A stretch of DNA of 45,137 bases from Anaerobaca lacustris (GCF_030012215.1 NZ_JASCXX010000033.1:1-45137), one strand, 5' to 3'. Shown: positions 1 to 8,172, numbered from the stretch's first letter. Translations and numbers: made by a program. Notes: generated from the sequence alone by a model not told the origin.

Positions 1-2
1 GC

Positions 3-299
3 GCTCGCGACATGTTCGACTGGAGCCGGATAGACGTGACCCGCCGGATCATCATGCTGACGGACGGAGAAGGCGGCAATCCTCTGCTGACCGCTGCAGA
101 TCTCAAGAGTCGAGGCGTCATCATCGAAGTCCTCGGCGTGGGCGACTGCCCCACCAACGTCAACGAGAAGCTGCTCCGAAAGGTCGCCTCCACAATCAAC
201 GGCGAAAACAGGTACCGCTTCATCAAGGACGCCCAGACGCTCGTCGAAAGACTGACCCAGTTGGGCGGCAGTTTCCAGTCCATCGCTGCGGGGAGTTAG
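3..299 (+). CDS. VWA-domain protein, C-terminal part (5' end outside window)
   Basis: The reading frame is open from the window edge and ends at the TAG at 297-299, so only about the last 98 residues are present. The visible part begins ARDMFDWSRIDVTRRIIMLTDGEGG. The hydrophobic strand followed by TDG matches the core beta-strand and the third MIDAS segment of von Willebrand factor A domains. The next segment, GVIIEVLGVGD, fits the following VWA strand. VWA domains bind proteins through a metal ion, but the partner here is unknown. The gene is followed after six bases by a small membrane-protein gene and then by a 96-aa gene, all on the same strand, which suggests one transcript. The MIDAS DxSxS motif would lie upstream and cannot be checked. 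Confidence 0.6.
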   Translation, partial: ARDMFDWSRIDVTRRIIMLTDGEGGNPLLTAADLKSRGVIIEVLGVGDCPTNVNEKLLRKVASTINGENRYRFIKDAQTLVERLTQLGGSFQSIAAGS

Positions 300-305
300 G
301 TCACC

Positions 306-602
306 ATGATCCATATCTTCAATCTCTCAGCCGGACCGCTGGTCCTGATCGTGCGGCTGATCGACGTGTATCTGTTTGTCGCCTCGGTGCGACTACTGCT
401 GGAGCAATTCGAGGGGGCCAGCGTGCTGGCTGCCTGCCGGACGCTCCAGCGGTTCACGGACCCGCTGCCTCGGGCCCTTCATACGTGGCTGACCCGCCGC
501 AGGAGGAGGCCACCCCCCACTTGGGCGGCCTGGCTGATCGTCTTTCTCAGCGGGCTGGCCCTGCGATATCTGGTGCTGGCCATTATCCTGACCGGATTTT
601 GA
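306..602 (+). CDS. small two-helix membrane protein of unknown function
   Basis: This 98-residue protein has two hydrophobic segments, at about residues 10-32 (LVLIVRLIDVYLFVASVRLL) and 73-96 (WAAWLIVFLSGLALRYLVLA). They are separated by a strongly basic stretch of five consecutive arginines at about 64-68 and a proline run. The positive-inside rule would place that loop in the cytoplasm. A GGAG lies upstream of the ATG at 306, inside the end of the preceding VWA gene. I do not recognise the family; the first helix only loosely recalls YggT-type proteins. It sits between the VWA fragment and a 96-aa soluble protein in what looks like one operon of a mobile-element module. Confidence 0.55.
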   Translation: MIHIFNLSAGPLVLIVRLIDVYLFVASVRLLLEQFEGASVLAACRTLQRFTDPLPRALHTWLTRRRRRPPPTWAAWLIVFLSGLALRYLVLAIILTGF

Positions 603-628
603 CAACCTTTGCACTAAGGAGATATGCC

Positions 629-919
629 ATGTCTATCACAGCCCCACTTCCCAGACTCCCTGTCAAGGAGTTCACCGCCGCACGCGGCGTCAAGGCCGCC
701 GTCTGGCGACATGACTTCGAGCAGGACGGCCGGACCTTTGCCCGGTACTCGGTCCGCCTCCAGAAAAGCTACCGCGACAAGAGCGGCGCCTGGCAGACCA
801 CTCAGTACTACGACCGAGAAGACCTGCCCCACATCGTCCTGGTCACAAACAAGGCCTTCGAGTTCATCAGCCTCAAAGAGTCGCAGGACGCGCCCGATGA
901 CGAGAATCTCCCTCTATAG
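629..919 (+). CDS. 96-aa protein of the kind found in mobile-element modules, function unknown
   Basis: The start at 629 is chosen because AAGGAG at 616-621 lies seven bases upstream of the ATG; a longer frame from 485 would run through the preceding gene. The product begins MSITAPLPRLPVKEF and carries GVKAAVWRHDF, followed by a short aromatic-rich beta-strand region (ARYSVRLQKSYRDKSGAW) and an acidic C-terminus. Small proteins with a G-x-K-A-A-V-W-R start to the domain and a following RSYKDKxGxW pattern recur next to conjugation or phage genes in Planctomycetota; that is recollection, not a search. It is probably a small beta-rich domain. No catalytic residues are evident. The ArdC-like gene at 1014-1829 is convergent with it. 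Confidence 0.65.
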   Translation: MSITAPLPRLPVKEFTAARGVKAAVWRHDFEQDGRTFARYSVRLQKSYRDKSGAWQTTQYYDREDLPHIVLVTNKAFEFISLKESQDAPDDENLPL

Positions 920-1013
920 AAAGAAGGTCATCACGCCATCCGAATGCCTCGTATCGGTCGGGTCGAGGTTCACGGTCTTCTTGCCGTGGACCTCCCCGGC
1001 CGGTGCGTTCATC

Positions 1014-1829
1014 TCAGGCCGCCCGGACCTCACTTGTGGCGGACGGATTGATCCCGTTGATGATCGTCACCGCTGTCCTGCGGATCCGCTCCAAAGATCG
1101 AAGCAGGGTCTGTTTGTCGCCATCATAGAGATGGATGTAATCGCGCGACGAATCCATCGCATCCAGCCCGATTGCGTGGCTGACCACGAAGGCTACAGCC
1201 TCAGCCTCGAGTTCCCGAACGACCTTGCTCGCCGGACGATCGCCATCGCCCTGGTGCAGCATCTCGTGAGCCAGTTCATGGACCAGTGCGGAAAATTGTT
1301 CGGGCAACGCCAGATCCGCTTTCAGCAGGATCGTTCCGCCTTGGGATACGCCAATGGCCCCACCCAGCCTGTGCTCGTACTTCAGCTCAATCCCCAGAGA
1401 CGCCGTGTAGGCCCGCAATCGGGTGATCCATTCGCCAGGGTCGCCCTCGACGGCCGCCCACGAATCCAGCGGCTCCCCGTCGGTCTGGCTGATGTCGAAC
1501 ACACACGCCCCGCGGAAGGCAACAACCGTTTCTTCCTCGTCCTCCTCGTCTTTGCACCGACGAACGATCGGCGCCAGGATCCGGATCCCCCGTTCACCGC
1601 GTCGGACCCGACGCCCCAACCGTTGCCAGGCCCGGTAGCCGGCCACGCGCGTCGCCTCCGGCTTCTGTCGGGCAATGAGGATCTGGTTGCCCAGACTGTA
1701 ATGCGTGAACTTCGCCATCACCGCCAGGTACCGCTTCAGTGTTTCACTCTTGCCCTGCTCCAGGGCGGCGGCAAGCTGCTCCAACGCCTCCTCCGAGACC
1801 TTTCGAATCTCTGCGCCATCCATCTTCAT
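1014..1829 (-). CDS. ArdC-like protein: ssDNA-binding N-domain plus HELAHE zinc-metallopeptidase domain
   Basis: The protein has about 271 residues. Its first half resembles the N-terminal domain of ArdC antirestriction proteins (YLAVMAKFTHYSLGNQILIARQ, then GYRAWQRLGRRVRRGERGIRI). Its second half carries ALVHELAHEMLHQ, an HExxH zinc site of the ImmA/IrrE type, followed by a glutamate-rich helix (RELEAEAVAFVVS) that supplies the third ligand in such enzymes. ArdC proteins of plasmids and integrative elements bind single-stranded DNA and protect incoming DNA. The ATG at 1829 overlaps the TGA of the upstream 41-aa gene (TGATG), so translation is probably coupled. A second ATG two codons on is nine bases from a GAGAGG and could also be used. 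Frame continues upstream to 1862 but that stretch belongs to the zinc-ribbon gene. Confidence 0.8.
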   Translation of the reverse strand: MKMDGAEIRKVSEEALEQLAAALEQGKSETLKRYLAVMAKFTHYSLGNQILIARQKPEATRVAGYRAWQRLGRRVRRGERGIRILAPIVRRCKDEEDEEETVVAFRGACVFDISQTDGEPLDSWAAVEGDPGEWITRLRAYTASLGIELKYEHRLGGAIGVSQGGTILLKADLALPEQFSALVHELAHEMLHQGDGDRPASKVVRELEAEAVAFVVSHAIGLDAMDSSRDYIHLYDGDKQTLLRSLERIRRTAVTIINGINPSATSEVRAA

Positions 1830-1954
1830 CACCCTCTCAGTTCGGCGACAAGCTCCGCACAAGCCTCGCCGGCCATCTTGTCACACCGTCCGCAGTACCT
1901 GCCGATGAACTCCTGGTCACCTGCAAGTCTGCCACAGTGTTCGCATCGTCTCAT
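1829..1954 (-). CDS. 41-aa zinc-ribbon protein translationally coupled to the ArdC-like gene
   Basis: This short gene starts at an ATG at 1954 preceded by GGAGG with a seven-base spacer, a strong ribosome binding site, and stops at the TGA at 1831-1829. The protein begins MRRCEHCGRLAGDQEFIGRY and continues CGRCDKMAGEACAELVAELRG. It has two CxxC pairs (C4/C7 and C21/C24) about 14 residues apart, the spacing of a small zinc ribbon, followed by a short amphipathic helix. Its stop overlaps the next start by one base. Role is unknown. A zinc-ribbon peptide made together with an antirestriction-type protein could act as a DNA-binding or accessory factor, but that is inference. Confidence 0.6.
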   Translation of the reverse strand: MRRCEHCGRLAGDQEFIGRYCGRCDKMAGEACAELVAELRG

Positions 1955-1982
1955 GGTTGTCACCTCCGGCCCGCCTCTTTGG

Positions 1983-2014
1983 GCAAGCTCAGCTCATCGA
2001 AAGGCTGAGCTTGC
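1983..2014. promoter_or_regulatory. perfect 11-bp inverted repeat between divergent genes
   Basis: GCAAGCTCAGC at 1983-1993 and its exact complement GCTGAGCTTGC at 2004-2014 flank a ten-base loop. The element lies in the 278-base gap between the zinc-ribbon gene (start 1954, - strand) and the ribonucleotide reductase gene (start 2233, + strand), 29 bases from the former. There is no T-run on either side, so an intrinsic terminator is unlikely. An operator for a dimeric repressor serving one or both promoters, or a 5' leader hairpin, are the alternatives. I see no B12 riboswitch consensus or NrdR box in the rest of the gap. Confidence 0.5.
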
Positions 2015-2232
2015 ACACATCTCACCAAGACGTCGGACGTCGCCGCGAGAGCCCAGTAGTCCGAAGATCAGCCACGAGACAGCCACATGTAGGCACAATT
2101 CGCCTGCAACGCACGATAATGGATCGGCGCAGAGCGCCTGGCACGCGCTTCTGCAAGCGTAACGACACTCGTCCCGGATTGTCCAGAAGATGTCTGATTC
2201 GTGTGCACATTCCGTCCAACGGAGGAACCACA

Positions 2233-4539
2233 ATGCCTGCAACTGACCAACCGGTCGGCCGCCCGAGCCGTCAAGACCTTCGAGCCAGGATGCTGGCCCA
2301 ACGCTACCTCCGGAAAGACCCAAGCGGCCAACCCATCGAGACCACCGAGCAGATGTTCCGCCGCGTCGCGAAAGCCATTGCGGCTGTCGAAGAACGGTCC
2401 GGTGGGCCCCGCTCCGTAGTCTCTGCCCTGCAGAACGCTTTCTACCGTCTCATGGCCTCGGGTGACTTCCTGCCCAATAGCCCCACGCTGATGAACGCAG
2501 GCCGCGAGGGAGGAATGCTCAGCGCGTGCTTCGTGCTGCCGGTGCCCGACAGTATCGACGGGATCTTCGAAGCCCTCAAGCAGACAGCCCAAGTCCAGAA
2601 GGCCGGAGGTGGGACAGGTTTTGCCTTCGATGCGCTCCGCCCGACCGGCGACCTCGTCGCCTCCAGCGGCGGCACCACCTCAGGGCCCCTGAGCTTCATG
2701 GGCGTATTCGCTTCAGCTACCGGGGCCATCCAACAAGGCGCGTTTCGCCGCGGGGCCAACATGGGCATGATGTCCGTGCACCATCCGGATATCCTGAACT
2801 TCATCACCGCCAAAGACGACTCGACCGCTTTTGAGAATTTCAACCTCTCCGTCAAGGTCACAGACCGGTTCATGGCCGATCTCCATGAGAACCCGGGTCG
2901 GCCCCACATCGTGCAGAATCCCCGGACGGGCGAGCGGTACGTCATCCCCAAGACCGTGCCACCACACGCCTGTACACTCGCCGACCTGTTGCCGGCCGAC
3001 CATGCGAACGGCGCCTGCTGGACCGTCATGGACCTCTGGAACCTGATCGTCTCACACAGTCATCGCACGGGCGAGCCGGGGATCTGTTTTATCGACGCCG
3101 TTAATCGCAACAACCCCCTGCCCGATTGCGGACGCATCGAGGCCACCAATCCCTGCGGCGAGCAACCGCTGCTGTCCAACGAGTCCTGCAACCTCGGATC
3201 GATCAACCTGTCGCGATTCGTCACATCCGACGGTCAGGACCTGGACTGGCGACGCCTCGGCAGGGTCATTCGTCGCGCTGTACGGTTCCTGGACAACGTC
3301 ATCGATGCCAACACCTACCCAACGGGCGAGATTCACCAAACGACCCTTGCCCATCGCAAGATCGGCCTGGGCGTCATGGGCTTCGCCGACACGCTCATTC
3401 TGCGGGGCATCCGTTACGACAGTCCCGAGGCCGAGACACTGGCCCGGACGATTGCAGGATTCCTGACCGAGACCGCCCACGCCGCCAGCGCGGATCTGGC
3501 CACACTCAGAGGCCACTTCCCCAGTTGGCCGATGAGCCGCTGGGCCAAGCCGCCCGCACGGCCCATGCGAAACGCCGCCTGTACCACCGTCGCCCCGACC
3601 GGCAGCATCAGCATCATCGCCGGCTGCAGCTCGGGCATCGAACCGATCTACAGCCTGGCCACGACGCGTCTGGCCCTGGACGGTCAGGAATTCTTCGAAC
3701 TGCACCCGCTGCTCGAACGCCTGGGCCAGAAACAAGGCTGGCTGACAAACGCTGTCCGGCAAGCGCTCGCACGCGGTGAACCCATCGATGGGATCTCTGC
3801 CGTACCTCGCCGCACGGCCGAGCTGTTCGTCACGGCCCACGAGGTCAGCCCCGAATGGCATGTCCGCATCCAGGCCGCCTGGCAAAGCTGGATCGACAGT
3901 GCCGTTTCCAAGACCGTCAATTTGCCCGCCGGTTCTGCGATCGAAGATGTCGACAAGGTCTTCCGGCTCGCTCATAAGCTCGGCTGCAAGGGGATCACAG
4001 TCTACCGGGACGGCTCGAGGGCGGGCCAGACCCTGTCGGGACCAAGCGAAACGCGAGCCCAGAGCTCCTCCGCCCCAATCCGCCCCCGAGACCGGGTCCC
4101 TGTCGCCGTGGGCCGGACGTTCAAAACCCGCGTCGGATGCGGAACGATCTTCACCACCGTCAACAGCGATGCCACGGGCTTGTGTGAGGTCTTTGCGGCG
4201 CTGGGCAAGGCCGGCGGCTGTCCCGCCCAGAGCGAAGCGACAGCCAGGGCGGTTTCCATCGCCCTACGCTGCGGAGTCGGTCCAGCGGTCCTGATCGACC
4301 AGCTCAAAGGCATTCGATGCCTGTCAACCTGCGTCGCGCGCAGGGACAACACCGATATCGTCGCCCTGTCCTGTCCCGATGCCATCGCCCGAGCCATCGA
4401 CCAGGCACTGGCAGCTGAGCGGCTCCAGCCGGACAGGAGCCCCCCCACCGGTCGGCCCTGTCCGTACTGCGGACAGCCCATGAGGCGGGAAACCGGCTGC
4501 TTCGTATGCGACCGGTGCCTGTTCAATTCCTGTGGCTGA
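2233..4539 (+). CDS. nrdJ: adenosylcobalamin-dependent (class II) ribonucleotide reductase
   Basis: The 768-aa product reduces ribonucleotides to deoxyribonucleotides using a B12-generated thiyl radical. Landmarks are FLPNSPTLMNAG (substrate loop), C99 in LSACFVLPV, C308 in NPCGEQPL and C319 in SNESCNLGSIN. By family analogy C99/C319 form the redox pair and C308 carries the radical. APTGSISIIAGCSSGIEP follows. After about residue 620 comes a TSCPD-type domain (VGCGTIFTTVNSD to ALSCPDAIARAI), then a C-terminal zinc-ribbon-like tail with CPYC and CDRC plus a late Cys, likely used for re-reduction. The start is set by GGAGG at 2221-2225, seven bases before the ATG; the open frame to 1957 is non-coding leader. 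The gene is complete. Its neighbours are mobile-element-type genes to the left and a polysaccharide cluster to the right. Confidence 0.93.
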   Translation: MPATDQPVGRPSRQDLRARMLAQRYLRKDPSGQPIETTEQMFRRVAKAIAAVEERSGGPRSVVSALQNAFYRLMASGDFLPNSPTLMNAGREGGMLSACFVLPVPDSIDGIFEALKQTAQVQKAGGGTGFAFDALRPTGDLVASSGGTTSGPLSFMGVFASATGAIQQGAFRRGANMGMMSVHHPDILNFITAKDDSTAFENFNLSVKVTDRFMADLHENPGRPHIVQNPRTGERYVIPKTVPPHACTLADLLPADHANGACWTVMDLWNLIVSHSHRTGEPGICFIDAVNRNNPLPDCGRIEATNPCGEQPLLSNESCNLGSINLSRFVTSDGQDLDWRRLGRVIRRAVRFLDNVIDANTYPTGEIHQTTLAHRKIGLGVMGFADTLILRGIRYDSPEAETLARTIAGFLTETAHAASADLATLRGHFPSWPMSRWAKPPARPMRNAACTTVAPTGSISIIAGCSSGIEPIYSLATTRLALDGQEFFELHPLLERLGQKQGWLTNAVRQALARGEPIDGISAVPRRTAELFVTAHEVSPEWHVRIQAAWQSWIDSAVSKTVNLPAGSAIEDVDKVFRLAHKLGCKGITVYRDGSRAGQTLSGPSETRAQSSSAPIRPRDRVPVAVGRTFKTRVGCGTIFTTVNSDATGLCEVFAALGKAGGCPAQSEATARAVSIALRCGVGPAVLIDQLKGIRCLSTCVARRDNTDIVALSCPDAIARAIDQALAAERLQPDRSPPTGRPCPYCGQPMRRETGCFVCDRCLFNSCG

Positions 4540-4610
4540 GGCTTCGTCAGGCGACAATCCTGCACGTCATCATCGCTCTCGCTCCCTCAAGGGGGTCAAC
4601 GTTCCACCAG

Positions 4611-4769
4611 TCCGAAACCCGGTTCTGTAAGTGCTTGTCACAAAACGGTTAATAGCTGACATTACAGGACTTATGATGCGGGTCGAAGCGGAGCCGAAGC
4701 CGCACCGAAGGCGAAACGAATCCGCTTGTGGCGCGCCTGTTGCGCGCTCCGTGGCTTGGGTTGGTCCAT
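4611..4769. repeat. dispersed intergenic repeat, copy A
   Basis: This 159-base segment is matched at 36929-37078 in the same orientation. By eye about four fifths of positions agree. Identical blocks include GGTTCTGTAAGT, GGTTAATAGCT, GCGAAACGAAT, GCGCCTGTTGCGCGCTCC and TGGCTTGGGTTGGTCCAT. Copy A has about nine extra bases in its middle. Two pairings are kept in both copies: GTAAGT (4627-4632) with ACTTAT (4669-4674, one G-T pair), and GCGCGC-CTGTT-GCGCGC at 4731-4747. It codes for nothing I can recognise. It could be a small non-autonomous mobile element, a remnant of a larger one, or a structured intergenic family. Confidence 0.8.
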
Positions 4770-4886
4770 TAGCAGGCGGAAAATCTGGTTAGGAACAAGC
4801 CAACACTTTCGTGGAGTACTGCCCCCTATCGGCATATAACACACTGGCTCCGTCTGCTTCGGCGGCGCTGTCGCCGATCAGCAGGC

Positions 4887-4929
4887 GAAAAACAGCAAAG
4901 GGCTGCGAGAGACACCCACAGCCCTTTGC
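4887..4929 (-). terminator. rho-independent terminator of the LamG gene
   Basis: GCAAAGGGCTG at 4895-4905 pairs perfectly with CAGCCCTTTGC at 4919-4929 around a 13-base loop. Read on the - strand the 11-bp stem is followed by TGTTTTT (4894-4888). It lies 54 bases past the stop codon of the - strand LamG gene, the right place for its transcript end. Confidence 0.85.
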
Positions 4930-4983
4930 ATGCGCGGTTTCATGCGCCCGAACCTATCAGATCTGCACTACCCTATAACGGTC

Positions 4984-7935
4984 TCAAAACGGCTTGTACA
5001 AGGGCGTCGTACGGCTGGCCAGACTCATCACCTCCGCATAGGAGAGGACGCGATTGTAGATATGCACGTCGTCGATCTGACCGGTCAGCGCACGTTCCAG
5101 GTTGGCACCGTTCAGCCACGCGCCGAGATGGCCTTCGCCAAGGGTGAAGCTCTCCGGAATCGCTGTCGGGACGCGCGAACTCTCGCGGACACCGTTCACA
5201 TACAGATTCGCCTCGGAGGCCGACACCGTAACCGTGACGTTGTACCACTGGTCCACCGCCATCAGCGTTGTGCCCAGCAGATCGCCGCCGGCCAGACCGT
5301 TCACCCCGGCGGAGAAATAGCCGCCGTTGCTGACGTGCATGTGGATATCGCCGGCATCCCAGCCATTGTTGTGGTATAGGGCGAAGAAGCCGCCCGTCCA
5401 GGCCACTTCGGTTCTCGCCCACATGGAGATCGTCATCTCCGCAGCGGTGCCATCCCCGATTGCCGGCACGACAATGGCGTCTCCGAGACCGTCCAGCGTC
5501 GCGACGTTGCCCCGAACCGGATCGCTCGCGATCGCAGCATCCCCCACTGCCTGGGCGTGGTTGCCGTTGCCCGAACTGTCCCGGAAGTCGTTGTCGAGTT
5601 CATAGCGCGCCACCAGGCCGGTCGGATCCGGTTCCACCGGTTCGATCAATTCGGCTTCTTGAGGATACAACCGAATATCATCGATGTACAGCACGCCCGA
5701 GGCACCGGCGCCCTCGACACCGATCACCAGCGAAGTGACATTGTTCACGTTACCGAGAGCGGACACATCGATCGTCCAGGCCAGCCAGCCGGAGACTTGA
5801 AGATCCGCAGCGGCTCCATCGTAGAGGACCTTTGTCCCGTTGACCTTCAGATAAAACTGTCCTGGAACACTGTCCGCCGCACCGGCAAAGGTCAGTGACA
5901 GCGACTTGATCCCGTGAGCCGTCCAGTCCATCGGTACATCAAACGTCCGCTCGGTCTCCGATATGGTAATCCCCCCGGCGTTGTCGTAGAACAGCGGCAT
6001 CGACTGTGACCCGTTGTGTACGATCGTCTGCTCGGCAAACGGCGCCTGCAAGTACCCGACCGTCGAACCAGTCTCGTTCACCCAGCCATCCAGCCAACTA
6101 TCGAAGATCGTTGTGCCGGCGTCGATGTCATCGGTATAGCTTTCGAAGTCATCGACTACGATGAATTCCTGCGTCGAGAAGCTCCAGACATCACCTTTCC
6201 ACGCAGGGATGGCCTCTGCTTCGTTGACCTCATCCACCCGCCAGTAGTAGGTCGCGGCCAGATCCAGGGCGCCGGGATCAACGGTCGCCCCACTGACCGC
6301 ATCAATCCGTTGCAGGGCGTTGGGATCGGTGCTGAGATAGACCTCGCTTGAGACGGCCTCGCGACCGCCTCGCCAGCTCAGATCCGCACCCACGGCAACA
6401 TCGACCGCTCCATCTTCCGGCTGGGGTTCTCGCGCCTGAACGGGGATGTACGTGAAGCGCACTTCGCTAAGACCGAACTGGCCCATTGGTCCATAGCCAC
6501 TATTGACATGGATCCGAACGTACTGAGCCCCCACGCCGCGGAAATCGACGGTCGTGTTGGCGATATAGGTCGAACTCGCGGTCGCCTGGCTAAACGTCAC
6601 ATCGCCCAGCATCGTCCAATTGGCGCCGTCGTCGGAATACTCGATCGCAACATCTTTGATCCCGAAGCCAAGCATCAACTCGAACTGGACGTTGTAATTC
6701 CAGACCAGCATTTCGTGCAGCTTGTAGACGCGATCGAATGCGAACTGAATGTAAAGGGGCTCACCGCCGGCAGGACTGGTCAGCCACATATCGTTCGCCC
6801 CGGTGGAATGCTGATCCACCGCATTGAGGCCAGAGCCATTGACCGTATTCTCCGGTCCGACCCCTTCCTCAGAGACGCAGTTGCTCGTGGCGATAACCGC
6901 CTCTACCGGATAAGCCAGCGGCTCGACCGTGAAGTTCCACGTCTCCCCCTTGAATATCGTCGAGTCCGGCGCCGCGTTGACCTCGTCCACGCGCCAGTAA
7001 TAGGTTCGACCGAAATCGAGGCGAATCGGCGGCGCATAGCTCGTGCCCGTCTGGCTCTGGCTCACCAGGACATCTCTGGGCTCCATTCGACTGGCGTCAT
7101 TGACATCCTCGAAGACCGCTCCAAGGTATACATCGTGCGTCGCCGCGAACTCGCCCGCCGTCCAGTTCAACACTACGTCGCGAGGAACATCAATCTGCCC
7201 GTCCTCCGGCATCGGATCGACGGCCTGTTCGGCGCTGATGCCCTGCATGGCGGCCCTGATTTGGTCTTGTGTCAACTCGACATCGTACAGTTGGAAATCG
7301 TCAATCAAACCGGTGTATGGCAAGGCACCGTTGTCACCGGCACCGATACGGAATACGTCCACCCCTTCAACCGGGGTGGTGAATCCACTGCCACTGTGCC
7401 ACAACTCACCGTCGAGATAGATCTTCTTGTCTCCGGTATCAGCGTTTTTGACGAACGTCCAGTGACGCCACTGGCCTTGATACTCGTCCGGCTGAGCCGC
7501 TTTGTTGATTCGTTCCCATCCTGGAGTGGTGTCAAAGTAGACAGTCCCCTCCCAGGGAAGATGAGAGCCAACCAGCCTCTGCTCACCTGCATCACCGGCG
7601 AAGAAGAACCAGTTGTTGGGCAGTCCTTCACTGCCGAAAGCCCAGACCGCGATGGTCAGTTGCGTGCTGACCGGCGTCCACACCTCGGCCGGCACACTGA
7701 CATAGCCCGTGCCGTCAAGAGTCAGGGCACCCCGGAGCACGCCGGCCACCCAGTCCATCCCGCCGGCGTTCTCGAGTGTTCCGTCATAGCCGCCTGGCGA
7801 CGAGTCCGCGGCCGTCAGACCAGCGCCATCATCGAATTTCCAGTGGCCAATCGGGTCGGGATTGGTGCTGAAGCCACGTTGAACCATCAGCAACATCAGT
7901 ACGACAGAGATCCAGTAGACATGTCTCTTACTCAT
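4984..7935 (-). CDS. secreted multi-domain LamG/discoidin carbohydrate-binding protein
   Basis: The 983-aa protein starts with a signal peptide (MSKRHVYWISVVLMLLMVQR). Approximate modules are LamG jelly-roll 28-215, FN3-like module ending in YYWRVDEVN 235-345, F5/8 type C (discoidin-like) 348-498, second FN3-like WRVDEVN module 502-588, a beta-sandwich starting VVDDFESYTDD and ending YIDDIRLYP 590-758, and a second LamG 770-978. Such proteins bind glycans outside the cytoplasm; no catalytic residues are evident, so attachment or sugar capture is the likely role. The start at 7935 is set by GGAGG eight bases upstream; the open frame continues 61 codons further but crosses the putative operator at 8066-8096. 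It is downstream of the AraC-type regulator and ends at a good terminator, probably a single-gene unit. Confidence 0.85.
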   Translation of the reverse strand: MSKRHVYWISVVLMLLMVQRGFSTNPDPIGHWKFDDGAGLTAADSSPGGYDGTLENAGGMDWVAGVLRGALTLDGTGYVSVPAEVWTPVSTQLTIAVWAFGSEGLPNNWFFFAGDAGEQRLVGSHLPWEGTVYFDTTPGWERINKAAQPDEYQGQWRHWTFVKNADTGDKKIYLDGELWHSGSGFTTPVEGVDVFRIGAGDNGALPYTGLIDDFQLYDVELTQDQIRAAMQGISAEQAVDPMPEDGQIDVPRDVVLNWTAGEFAATHDVYLGAVFEDVNDASRMEPRDVLVSQSQTGTSYAPPIRLDFGRTYYWRVDEVNAAPDSTIFKGETWNFTVEPLAYPVEAVIATSNCVSEEGVGPENTVNGSGLNAVDQHSTGANDMWLTSPAGGEPLYIQFAFDRVYKLHEMLVWNYNVQFELMLGFGIKDVAIEYSDDGANWTMLGDVTFSQATASSTYIANTTVDFRGVGAQYVRIHVNSGYGPMGQFGLSEVRFTYIPVQAREPQPEDGAVDVAVGADLSWRGGREAVSSEVYLSTDPNALQRIDAVSGATVDPGALDLAATYYWRVDEVNEAEAIPAWKGDVWSFSTQEFIVVDDFESYTDDIDAGTTIFDSWLDGWVNETGSTVGYLQAPFAEQTIVHNGSQSMPLFYDNAGGITISETERTFDVPMDWTAHGIKSLSLTFAGAADSVPGQFYLKVNGTKVLYDGAAADLQVSGWLAWTIDVSALGNVNNVTSLVIGVEGAGASGVLYIDDIRLYPQEAELIEPVEPDPTGLVARYELDNDFRDSSGNGNHAQAVGDAAIASDPVRGNVATLDGLGDAIVVPAIGDGTAAEMTISMWARTEVAWTGGFFALYHNNGWDAGDIHMHVSNGGYFSAGVNGLAGGDLLGTTLMAVDQWYNVTVTVSASEANLYVNGVRESSRVPTAIPESFTLGEGHLGAWLNGANLERALTGQIDDVHIYNRVLSYAEVMSLASRTTPLYKPF

Positions 7936-8065
7936 GATCGTTCCTCCGTCACCAAAACGAAAGCAAACTGCCGTTGGACCACGAAGCCCAATTCTGTCGC
8001 GAAGCCATACACGCTCCCCACCATACAGATATAATGTACCAACTCCAGCTGAACGAGAGATCGCA

Positions 8066-8096
8066 CAATCGCGCAAAAATACCGCAGAATCGGGCA
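8066..8096 (-). promoter_or_regulatory. putative AraC/XylR-type operator, copy A (upstream of LamG gene)
   Basis: Read in the direction of transcription (- strand), the 31-bp element consists of three tandem half-sites, TGCCCGATT, TGCGGTATT and TGCGCGATT, spaced 10 and 11 bases apart, about one helical turn each. A near-identical element (27 of 31 positions) lies at 17867-17897 upstream of the DUF5107 gene. About 28 bases downstream is a -10-like TACATTATAT (8038-8029), so the element would sit upstream of or over the -35 region, where AraC-family activators bind. Tandem direct half-sites fit the two HTH motifs of an AraC-type domain. The regulator gene at 8173-9339 is adjacent. The link to that regulator is inference. 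Confidence 0.65.
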
Positions 8097-8172
8097 TTCC
8101 TTCTCCTTCCCGTATCACGATATGGCCGACCTCCGAAGCAGCACAAAGACTGCTCTCCAGAGCCCTGGTCTC

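Larger units (their letters stand above)
4540..4983. other. 444-base gap between convergent nrdJ and LamG genes
   Basis: No convincing coding sequence is present. The gap holds repeat copy A (4611-4769), a terminator for the LamG gene (4887-4929), and a 13-base near-direct repeat, AGCAGGCG followed by one variable base and AAAA, at 4771-4783 and 4880-4892. No clear intrinsic terminator was found for nrdJ on the + strand. Confidence 0.6.

Noticed and set aside
624-2162. 512-codon + strand frame across the ArdC-like gene
   Set aside because: It is antisense to the ArdC-like gene and out of frame with the 96-aa gene; its proline/serine/arginine-rich translation has no domain.
1955-2232. B12 riboswitch or NrdR box upstream of the B12-dependent ribonucleotide reductase
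   Set aside because: No B12-box consensus and no ACAC...GTGT-type NrdR box were found by eye; only the 11-bp inverted repeat stands out.
7936-8118. 61-codon N-terminal extension of the LamG protein
   Set aside because: The signal peptide and GGAGG mark the ATG at 7935; the extension crosses the operator and promoter region and is not protein-like.
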